This document shows, piece by piece, positions 1 through 5,547 of a stretch of DNA of 10,368 bases. The stretch is from Thermomicrobiales bacterium (GTDB lineage Bacteria; Chloroflexota; Chloroflexia; Thermomicrobiales; UBA6265), in the NCBI GenBank assembly GCA_030447145.1, contig JAUJLY010000066.1, positions 1 through 10,368 on the forward strand, read 5' to 3'. Under the pieces are notes generated by a model that was given only the letters and a program-made list of their open reading frames with translations, ran no database searches and had not been told where the DNA came from. Position 1 is the first letter of the stretch; the number at the start of each line of letters is the position of its first letter. The translations under genes were made by a program, and so were the position numbers.

Positions 1-2
1 CA

Positions 3-512
3 ACGTCCCCGCTGCCTTCACAATCACCGTCTCAGCCGGGTTTGGCGACCCTGTTGCCGCTCCAGCACGAGGTTCCGTCGGATCTCCAACATACCGGTGA
101 TCGGGACCGTCGCCTGCCCGATGTGACTGTCAAGTATACCAATCCAGCTGAAACCGAGAGCTTGTTCAGATCCTGGGGCTGGGAGGGGAACGTTACTCGC
201 AGTTATGAAGGCTCAGGCTGGAACAGTGGTATCACCTCCGTCTATGTCAGCATCCATCGATTTGATAGTGCATCGAATGCAGGCAATGCACTCGAATATT
301 CCTTAAACGATCAGATTACTTCTACGGGGGCTTGGGAAGTGTCTGTCGCGCCAATCGGAGAGGCAACCCGGGCACTTGCGGCCTCTTCAGATATCACGAT
401 CTATGCGCAGCAAGGCGATGTGGTCATCCGTCTTACCGTGGCGGCTCCGAATGGCGATCCAATGCCAACCGCAGAATCGATCATGCGGTCAATCCTGGTC
501 CGAGCCCAATAG
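3..512 (+). CDS. C-terminal part of a secreted or surface protein (5' end outside window)
   Basis: The frame is open from the window edge to the TAG at 510-512, so this is the tail of a longer gene. The TTG at 42 should not be read as a start. The first visible residues are Pro/Ser/Gln-rich (TSPLPSQSPSQPG), like an extracellular linker. A compact domain of about 150 residues follows, with LPDVTVKYTNPAETESLF, SWGWEGNVTRSYEG, VYVSIHRFDSASNAGNALEY and a C-terminal TAESIMRSILVRAQ. It resembles uncharacterised secreted proteins that I recall from Chloroflexota, but I cannot name a Pfam family. The function is unknown. There is no terminator-like hairpin close to the stop. A 45-bp relic of a paralogue of this 3' end lies at 1671-1715. 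I am confident it is a real coding end, and unsure of the role. Confidence 0.7.
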   Translation, partial: TSPLPSQSPSQPGLATLLPLQHEVPSDLQHTGDRDRRLPDVTVKYTNPAETESLFRSWGWEGNVTRSYEGSGWNSGITSVYVSIHRFDSASNAGNALEYSLNDQITSTGAWEVSVAPIGEATRALAASSDITIYAQQGDVVIRLTVAAPNGDPMPTAESIMRSILVRAQ

Positions 513-862
513 TTGGACAAGGCACGACCGCCGTATCTGCCGGGAGCCGATCTTCGGGCTACGTTTTCCAGCTATTGGCGAGCCAGCCAACGAGGCTAGA
601 GCTCTTCTTCTATGGGATGGCTCGATCCCAATTTACCATATCGACGGCAGAGAATTACCGGAAGCATGCCGAAAGCCTCAACCTTGCTGGACTTTGCCCT
701 GACCGCTGGGTGCTGGGGTGTAACCAGGGCTGGATGACACCACAGATCGTTGATGACACGCAGCTCTTTCGCGACGCTTGATGGTCGCAGTTCCGCAGCA
801 GAACGTCTCTCACTTCCTGGTGAGGAGCGTTCTGACGTCTGAGACGCTGTCAGGAGGCGAGG

Positions 863-887
863 ACGCCGGACGGGGGGCGTCCGGCGT
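863..887. repeat. Perfect 10-bp inverted repeat (GC-rich hairpin)
   Basis: Arms ACGCCGGACG (863-872) and CGTCCGGCGT (878-887) pair perfectly around a GGGGG loop. There is no T-run on either side, so it is not a standard intrinsic terminator. It lies 350 bases past the nearest upstream stop codon. It could be an interspersed palindromic repeat or a transcript-stabilising structure. The structure is certain from the bases; the function is not. Confidence 0.6.
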
Positions 888-1111
888 GTGCATGTGGGGG
901 AAGAGGGGGAGTGAGGGGAAGGTACAGGAGGAGAGTAATTGCCGTTCCTGGGAACGGAGGCCTCGTCATCAGATCCAGCACCACACGGGATCGATTGATG
1001 TCACGTCCGGACCAACTGCGGGAGCACATTCAACAACACGGCTGGCTGGATCCGTCTTCGTTGTCGATGCTCATCCCCCTTTCCGGAGAGGTTACCTCCA
1101 GTATCCCCGTT

Positions 1112-1138
1112 TTGGTCATCGGAATCGTGCGCAATAAT
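1112..1138 (+). promoter_or_regulatory. Possible promoter for the deaminase gene
   Basis: TTGGTC (1112-1117) and AATAAT (1133-1138) are separated by 15 bases and lie about 46 bases before the GTG start at 1185. The -10 box is close to consensus, while the -35 box and the spacing are weak. This is a pattern match only. Confidence 0.25.
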
Positions 1139-1184
1139 GCGTATTTCCGGGTCCGACCAAAGACGGAGACGCAAGGGGTAATTA

Positions 1185-1589
1185 GTGGAAACTGTAGTGC
1201 TATCTGCGCTGGAACGCGAGCTTATCGAGGAGACGAAACGCACGGCAGACAGGCTGTATCTGGAGGATACCCACAAGGTGGCCGCGGCATTCCGTACTCG
1301 CTCTGGTGAGGTCTTTTCGGGGATCAACATCGCGACCCGCATGCCGTTCGCGGATGTGTGTGGAGAGGTGGCGGCACTGTGCGCGATGGTGGCTGCAGGT
1401 CATCGGGATCCCCATGTCATCGTCGCGATCCACCGGGATGGCGAAGGGACCTACGAGCTGTTCCCGCCGTGCGGGCGGTGTCGGGAGCTCATCAGCGACT
1501 TTGACCTGGATACGTGGGTGATTGTCGGGACGCTCGAGCAGCCGTTCAAGGTGAGAATTGCGGAGCTGCTGCCGTTCAAGGCCGGGTAA
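1185..1589 (+). CDS. Cytidine deaminase-like / blasticidin-S deaminase-like zinc hydrolase
   Basis: This 134-residue protein has the core of the cytidine deaminase superfamily. CGEVAAL (Cys59, Glu61) supplies the first zinc ligand and the general acid/base. PPCGRCREL (Cys96, Cys99) supplies the other two ligands. The length matches tetrameric nucleoside deaminases (about 130 residues). VCGEVAAL, VIVAIHRD and PCGRCR look more like the blasticidin-S-deaminase-like branch than housekeeping Cdd. The likely reaction is hydrolytic deamination of a cytosine-type nucleoside or nucleoside-like compound; the substrate cannot be read from sequence. The GTG start at 1185 is supported by AAGGGG (1173-1178) six bases upstream. 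The gene stands alone, with no partner on its strand, between two gene-free stretches. Family assignment is firm; the subfamily is inferred. Confidence 0.85.
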   Translation: METVVLSALERELIEETKRTADRLYLEDTHKVAAAFRTRSGEVFSGINIATRMPFADVCGEVAALCAMVAAGHRDPHVIVAIHRDGEGTYELFPPCGRCRELISDFDLDTWVIVGTLEQPFKVRIAELLPFKAG

Positions 1590-1670
1590 AGTTATGCCAA
1601 GCTCACTGAATAAATCATTACTTGTCGGGAGTTGGCCTTTACGACGTTGGATGAGGTGGACTAGGTGTCT

Positions 1671-1715
1671 GCCGCAGAGACGATCATCCAATCAATCCTG
1701 GTCTGCGTCCAATAG
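1671..1715 (+). pseudogene. 3' relic of a paralogue of the first gene
   Basis: These bases align without gaps to the last 45 bases of the first gene (468-512), ending at the same TAG. By hand count 36 of 44 compared positions match. In translation the two ends are TAESIMRSILVRAQ and AAETIIQSILVCVQ. Upstream of 1671 the similarity fades quickly and the matching frame meets a TAG at about 1662, so only the tail of the lost copy is recognisable. Confidence 0.6.
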
Positions 1716-1803
1716 GGGTCCTTCGGCTTTCATCACGCCAGTCCGAGCATGCCCTTCAAAAGCTCGAAGCGCAGTTTCTTCAGGTGTGCCGCTCTTCCTC
1801 TTA

Positions 1804-2000
1804 TTATGTAGCGACCCGTTCCCAATCGGCCATGTCTCCGCCAGCGCCACCATCGCAAAGGGCAGTACCCCGCCCCCCGGCTCCAGGTGACCGTCCGTCG
1901 TGACTTTATCGTCGGAGAGAGTAACGTGGGCATGGGCCCGACCGTCGAGTACGAAGCTGGTGACGGCGAGTCTGTCTTATGCTCGAACCATTCACCGTGA
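1804..2000 (-). pseudogene. Decayed PPC/DUF296 gene, copy A
   Basis: On the minus strand this reads as a damaged version of the intact DUF296 protein at 3887-4294. A first block gives LAVTSFVLDGRAHAHVTLSD, DGHLEPG and PFAMVALAET, against LAVTGSVLDGRVHAHITFSD, GGHLEPG and TFAMVTLAET in the intact copy. About 13 bases are then missing where the intact protein has TGGV, and the frame resumes as DMADWERVAT before a TAA (1804-1806). Upstream of LAVT the conserved Tyr codon of GPYDIL is replaced by TAA, and similarity fades near 2000. The N-terminal half is gone. The metal-site histidines in the core are kept, so the decay may be recent, or only this block aligns well. Confidence 0.7.
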
Positions 2001-2153
2001 GATATTCCTATGGGGATCAATACACCCGGAGATTTAACGGACTGCGGCATGTCCCGGACGGTGGCACCATACCTGCACTTAGGGTTGAGGTCTGATACGG
2101 CGCCGTGCCCGAATCAGCGCCTCATCAGCATGTACCACGCAGGAGCGAAAGCG

Positions 2154-2687
2154 ATGAATGACGATCAGCGGAACGTGGGGATTGACCCAAGCGACACGGC
2201 CCGGGTGGTGGCCACCACCCGACAGGAGCCAATTGTTGGGGCACCACAACCACCGCTTCGCTCTGAGCAGGACTACGATCTCCAGGGGGGACCGGAAGGA
2301 CTGGGTGCGCTGGTCAATGGTGTGATCAGTGATGTGCAAAACATCGTCCGTAACGAGGTGCGTCTGGCCCAGGCGGAGCTGAAACAGGAGGTCGGAACGC
2401 TCGCAGGGGCTGCCGTAATGGGCGTCATCGCCGCGCTGGCCGGCCTCGTTGGGTTCATTATCCTCATGATCGGGGTGTCGCTCCTTTTAGCCGAGTGGCT
2501 GGACGATTGGCTTGCTTTTGTCATCGGGGGAGTGGGGCTGTTTCTCATCGCCGGCGTACTCGCCATGGCCGCGAAGAGCCGCGTGAGCGCAGCTAATCTC
2601 AAGCCAGAGCGGACCATCGACTCGTTGCAACAGGACAAGGCATGGGCGCGGGATCAGGCCCAGTCGCTGAAGGAGAACCAGACATGA
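2154..2687 (+). CDS. Holin-like membrane protein (phage holin superfamily III, DUF1469)
   Basis: The product has 177 residues. A polar N-terminus (1-50) is followed by an amphipathic helix (GALVNGVISDVQNIVRNEVR, then LAQAELKQEV), two adjacent membrane helices (about 84-113 and 117-140) and a short basic tail. The helix plus two-helix layout is typical of DUF1469/Phage_holin_3_6 proteins such as E. coli YqjE. Despite the name these are usually chromosomal inner-membrane proteins, not lysis proteins. The ATG at 2154 is chosen because AGGAG (2141-2145) lies eight bases upstream; the in-frame ATG at 2010 has no such site and falls next to pseudogene debris. The stop overlaps the next start (ATGA, 2684-2687), so the two genes are translationally coupled. 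The tail motif LKPERTIDSLQQDKAW recurs in the next protein. Confidence 0.85.
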   Translation: MNDDQRNVGIDPSDTARVVATTRQEPIVGAPQPPLRSEQDYDLQGGPEGLGALVNGVISDVQNIVRNEVRLAQAELKQEVGTLAGAAVMGVIAALAGLVGFIILMIGVSLLLAEWLDDWLAFVIGGVGLFLIAGVLAMAAKSRVSAANLKPERTIDSLQQDKAWARDQAQSLKENQT

Positions 2688-3217
2688 GCGAATCACCCGA
2701 ACAGATCCAGCAGGATATCGATCGCAGTCGCCAGGAAGCCGCCCACAAAATCGACCGGATCGGTTCTCAACTTCACGACGCAACGGTCCAGGCACGAGAT
2801 GTGGTCCGCCAGGACATGCCAGACATGATCAAGGAAGGTCTCGATGTTACCAAGGCTGAACTGAAGGAGGACCTGACGAAAGTCGGCGCTGGCTCCGCGG
2901 CAATTGCCGGAGGTACGGTGCTGGGGGCTGTCGGTGGCTTCTTCCTGCTGCAGAGCGTAATGGAGCTGCTCGCGCAACGGCTAACGCGATGGCAGGCCGC
3001 AGGCATTATGGGCCTCGGGCTGACAGGGACTGCGGTTGCCCTTGGCTTCGGTGGCAAAGAGCAGCTGAAGCCGGACCAGTTAAAGCCGAAACGAACGATG
3101 AGCGTGCTCCAGCAGACCACTGCGTGGACCAAAGCCCAAATGAGGTCGTTGCGATCAAGAGCGGCAGCAGAACCGTCTGCAGCACCAACGCCTGAAGTGA
3201 CGAAGCAAGGGATGTAG
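2684..3217 (+). CDS. DUF3618 membrane protein
   Basis: The product has 177 residues. The N-terminus SPEQIQQDIDRSRQEAAHKI is the DUF3618 signature: a charged helix that often precedes membrane segments in envelope proteins encoded beside DUF1469 holin-like genes. A linker helix (40-66), two hydrophobic segments (about 68-92 and 103-123) and a Pro/Ala-rich tail follow. Residues 133-156 (LKPKRTMSVLQQTTAW and onward) repeat the tail motif of the preceding protein, suggesting shared interactions or a common origin. AAGGAG (2670-2675) sits eight bases before the ATG at 2684, which overlaps the upstream stop. The pair recalls E. coli yqjD-yqjE, where a DUF883 protein with a tail-anchored helix is encoded next to the holin-like one. 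An envelope or stress role is inferred only. Confidence 0.85.
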   Translation: MSESPEQIQQDIDRSRQEAAHKIDRIGSQLHDATVQARDVVRQDMPDMIKEGLDVTKAELKEDLTKVGAGSAAIAGGTVLGAVGGFFLLQSVMELLAQRLTRWQAAGIMGLGLTGTAVALGFGGKEQLKPDQLKPKRTMSVLQQTTAWTKAQMRSLRSRAAAEPSAAPTPEVTKQGM

Positions 3218-3424
3218 TCCAGGTTACCGGTGAGGACCAGGCAGAGCCAACCGAATTGGCGACGCGTAACAAACCGCAGAAGCGCCCATAGGCGCCCGGA
3301 CACGGGTCGAGCGATCCAACTGTACAGATTCAGTTACACGTCTTCACTGGATGGGGAGTTGCGACTCGGCTCTGCGATCACGTGATGGGCCGTCAATACT
3401 CTCCAACTCAATCAGGTTCCGGTC

Positions 3425-3831
3425 TCAATGCTGCTCGAAGGCGGTGAGATCTATATCTGGATCGACGCCGCCGGTTTCCATCAGTGCCATCATTGCGAAG
3501 GTGAGTGCCTCGCGCCCAAGCTCCAAGTGGCCTCCCATCGCGACTTTATTATCGGAGAAGGTGAACTGCGCTCGGAGCCGTCGGTCCAGCACGAAGCCGG
3601 TGATCGACAGGATGTCATATAAACCCTCGCCCTGGATAGAGACATTCTTGGGCAGGGGGTCCGGCCGCTGACGACGTTCAAGCGGTAGCTGGAGAGTGAA
3701 CTGGCAGCGGAGACAAACCTTCCACGCCGGCCTCCGATCGGCGGTCGGCGCGTTTGCTGTGCCAAGAATCGCTCCTGACCGGCTACTCGACCGGGGCAGG
3801 GGCGACGCTGTGGTGGAAACAAAATTGGTGG
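3425..3831 (-). pseudogene. Frameshifted PPC/DUF296 gene, copy B
   Basis: This minus-strand relic aligns with the intact DUF296 gene (3887-4294) over nearly its whole length. One frame gives GRFVSAASSLSSYRLNVVS, against GAFISGAGSLLRYRFHVVS in the intact copy. One base is then missing near 3660 (SGRTP-LPKNV against STAEMPPENV). The next frame gives SIQGEGLYDILSITGFVLD, FTFSDNKVAMGGHLELG and LTFAMMALMETGGVD, ending at a TGA (3425-3427). The two histidines of the RVHAH motif, probable metal ligands, have become Arg and Gln (RLRAQ), so function was probably lost even before counting the frameshift. The 5' end is placed by alignment and is approximate; no start codon or ribosome site survives. Confidence 0.75.
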
Positions 3832-3886
3832 CAATGCGACCAGCTGAGGTACCGGAGGGCGCGTCGCAAGGGAGGGTGAAGCGGGG

Positions 3887-4294
3887 TCAGGGCCGGGCAA
3901 CGTGGTCCCAGTCGGCCATGTCCACACCGCCGGTTTCGGCGAGCGTGACCATGGCGAAGGTGAGCACGGTGCAGCCGGGTTCGAGGTGGCCGCCCATCGC
4001 GATCTTGTCGTCGGAGAAGGTTATGTGCGCATGGACGCGGCCGTCCAGCACCGACCCGGTGACGGCGAGGATGTCATACGGTCCTTCGCCCTCGACGAAA
4101 ACGTTCTCGGGCGGCATCTCGGCCGTGCTCACCACATGGAACCGGTAGCGCAACAGCGAGCCCGCGCCGGAGATGAAGGCGCCATTGCGGACGCCCCGTT
4201 CGACGACGGCCCGCTTCAGGGCGTCGAGCAGGTCTTCGCCAGGGTTGACGCGGATCAGGACGAGGCGTTGCAGTGTGGCGTCGTGGGCGTGCAT
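3887..4294 (-). CDS. PPC/DUF296 domain protein (intact copy C)
   Basis: This 135-residue protein is a single PPC domain (plants and prokaryotes conserved, DUF296/PF03479), the usual length for bacterial stand-alone members. Diagnostic blocks are NGAFISGAGSL (37-47), GEGPYDILAVTGSVLDG (69-85), RVHAHITFSD (86-95) and GGHLEPG (101-107). His88, His90 and His103 match the conserved histidines that bind metal in prokaryotic structures. Plant members are DNA-binding AHL proteins; bacterial single-domain members are mostly of unknown role and are presumed cytoplasmic trimers. AAGGAG (4305-4310 on the plus strand, read in reverse) lies ten bases upstream of the ATG at 4294 and fixes the start; longer in-frame starts lack one. 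It is the last gene of the minus-strand cluster, 98 bases after the lactonase-like gene. Two broken copies lie at 3425-3831 and 1804-2000. Confidence 0.85.
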   Translation of the reverse strand: MHAHDATLQRLVLIRVNPGEDLLDALKRAVVERGVRNGAFISGAGSLLRYRFHVVSTAEMPPENVFVEGEGPYDILAVTGSVLDGRVHAHITFSDDKIAMGGHLEPGCTVLTFAMVTLAETGGVDMADWDHVARP

Positions 4295-4392
4295 GGGATC
4301 GGTGCTCCTTCTGGGCTGCTCGCTTCGGGGCATGCGGCGGGACACACCGCTTCGCGCAGGATTGGCCACTATTCTCTGGATGACGGTCCGTG

Positions 4393-5298
4393 TCAGAACG
4401 TTTTCACGCCGTTCACAGGAAGCATGACTGAGTACAGCGACGACGTGCCGCAGATGAAGAGCCGGTTGCGCTTGATGCCGCCGAAGACGAGGTTCGCCAC
4501 AGGCTCCGGCACGAAGACCTTGCCGAGCAGCGTGCCGTCGGGATCGAGACAATGCACCCCGTCTGCCGCGCTCATCCAGCAGCGACCCTCGGTGTCAAAC
4601 CGGAATCCATCGAACCCGCCGTTTGTCGCCTTCGCCCAGACATCCCCACCGGTCAGTTTTCCGGCGCCGAGATCGACACCGAAGACGCGGCAGTGGCGAT
4701 CCGGGTGACCGGTGTCGGTGATGTAGAGTGTCGATTCGTCGGGCGAGAACGCTAGGCCATTGGGCCGCACGAAGTCATCAGCCACGATGGAGACAGAACC
4801 GCTCGACGGGTCGATGCGGTAGACGTTGCAGGCGCCAATCTCGCTCTCGGCCTTGTGCCCCTCATAGTCGGAATCGATGCCGTAGGCCGGGTCGGTAAAC
4901 CAGATCGCATCGTCGGATGAGACCACGACGTCGTTCGGGCTGTTGAAGCGCTTGCCTTCGAACTTGTCCGCTAGCGTGGTGATTGTTCCGCCGATCTCGG
5001 TGCGGGTGACGCTCCGGTATCCATGCTGGGCGGTGACGAGACGCCCCTGCCGATCGACGGTATTGCCGTTGCTGTACCCAGCCGGTTGGCGGAAGACGGA
5101 CGTGACGCCGCTGGTCTCATCCCACTTCATGATCCGATCGTTCGGGATATCGCTCCAGACCACGTAGCGACCGGCCGGGAAGTAGGCGGGCCCCTCCGCC
5201 CAGCGGCAACCCTCGGCAAGCTTTTCGACGCGGGCACTGCCCTTGACGGAGGCACTGAACCGCTCGTCGAGGTGCTCGAAGTCGCTTTGCCTGATCAT
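4393..5298 (-). CDS. SMP-30/gluconolactonase/LRE family lactonase
   Basis: The product has 301 residues, the standard length of the SMP-30 six-bladed beta-propeller. Probable active-site positions are Glu35 in WAEGPAYF, Asn122 in FNSPNDVVV, Asn180 in RPNGLAFSPDES and Asp195 in LYITDTG. These match the metal-binding Glu, Asn and Asp and the substrate Asn of the family. There is no signal peptide, so it is probably cytoplasmic. The likely reaction is hydrolysis of a sugar lactone to the aldonic acid. The ATG at 5298 follows GGAGAG (5303-5308) by four bases. The frame stays open up to 5532, but that extension runs through the repeat at 5391-5494 and reads like noncoding sequence, so it is rejected. 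The neighbouring dehydrogenase could make the lactone. The exact substrate is not known. Confidence 0.88.
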   Translation of the reverse strand: MIRQSDFEHLDERFSASVKGSARVEKLAEGCRWAEGPAYFPAGRYVVWSDIPNDRIMKWDETSGVTSVFRQPAGYSNGNTVDRQGRLVTAQHGYRSVTRTEIGGTITTLADKFEGKRFNSPNDVVVSSDDAIWFTDPAYGIDSDYEGHKAESEIGACNVYRIDPSSGSVSIVADDFVRPNGLAFSPDESTLYITDTGHPDRHCRVFGVDLGAGKLTGGDVWAKATNGGFDGFRFDTEGRCWMSAADGVHCLDPDGTLLGKVFVPEPVANLVFGGIKRNRLFICGTSSLYSVMLPVNGVKTF

Positions 5299-5547
5299 GA
5301 TGCTCTCCATCCAAAAAGAGTACGCGGCGGTCGCATGAAGGGCGGACATAGAATCATGAGGTCCAGCAATACCGCCCCTCGCGACTTCCATCGTCATCCC
5401 AAGCCGGTGAGTAGAGCGCAGTGAGACGAACCGTGTCGAGGGATCTTTGCCGTCGCCCACTGAATCGCTTGCTTCTGGAGTGACAGGATGATGACCTTTC
5501 GGGTTGCAGTGAGAAAAGGGGGCTTGTCGCACCTTTGAACCGTTTGA
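5299..5547. other. Spacer between dehydrogenase and lactonase genes
   Basis: These 249 bases separate two genes on the same strand. The right half holds the repeat element at 5391-5494. The left half has no clear promoter for the lactonase. An open minus-strand frame crosses the whole spacer, but it lacks a ribosome site. Confidence 0.45.
5391..5494. repeat. Short intergenic element with imperfect terminal inverted repeats
   Basis: The ends TCGTCATCC (5391-5399) and GGATGATGA (5486-5494) are inverted copies with one mismatch, bounding 104 bases. The interior contains GCGCAGTGAGACGAACCG and GTCGAGGGATCTTTG. I recall intergenic repeats of this style (CGTCATCC, then AGCGCAGTGAG, then GAGGGATCT) from many bacterial genomes, including Chloroflexota. 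It encodes no protein. Copy number cannot be seen here, because only one copy is in the window. It may be a miniature non-autonomous element or a REP-like sequence. Confidence 0.5.

Larger units (their letters stand above)
513..1184. other. Gene-free stretch with a strong hairpin and G-rich tracts
   Basis: No reading frame here gives a recognisable protein, a good ribosome site or a length that fits its neighbours. A plus-strand frame starting at 999 (MSRPDQLREHIQQHGWLDP) runs on into the deaminase gene in another frame and has no family I recognise. The visible content is a hairpin at 863-887, a purine/G-rich run at 896-937 and a possible promoter at 1112-1138 for the deaminase. Part of the stretch may be eroded coding sequence, as in the spacers at 1590-2153 and 3425-3831, but I found no parent gene for it in this window. 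Confidence 0.5.
1590..2153. other. Spacer containing gene remnants
   Basis: No intact gene lies between the deaminase and the holin-like gene. The stretch holds a short 3' relic of a paralogue of the first gene (1671-1715) and a broken DUF296 copy on the minus strand (1804 to about 2000). The last 150 bases lead into the holin-like gene. I see no clear promoter in them. Confidence 0.6.

Noticed and set aside
911..1309. Plus-strand open frame upstream of and overlapping the deaminase gene
   Set aside because: It overlaps the deaminase by about 125 bases in another frame, matches no family I know and has no supporting context.
2010..2153. Longer start for the holin-like protein at 2010
   Set aside because: It begins at the edge of the dead DUF296 copy without a ribosome site, while the ATG at 2154 has AGGAG at good spacing.
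2154..2687. Holin-like gene as evidence of a prophage
   Set aside because: DUF1469 holin-like proteins are common chromosomal membrane proteins, and no endolysin, integrase or structural phage gene is nearby.
3282..3295. Small hairpin GCGCC-CATA-GGCGC as a terminator after the DUF3618 gene
   Set aside because: A stem of only five base pairs, no T-run and 64 bases past the stop; too weak to call.
3902..4708. 268-codon plus-strand open frame
   Set aside because: Antisense to the DUF296 gene and to the end of the lactonase gene, with no family match and no ribosome site.
5299..5532. N-terminal extension of the lactonase to an ATG at 5532
   Set aside because: It runs through the intergenic repeat and has no ribosome site. 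The start at 5298 gives the normal family length and follows GGAGAG.
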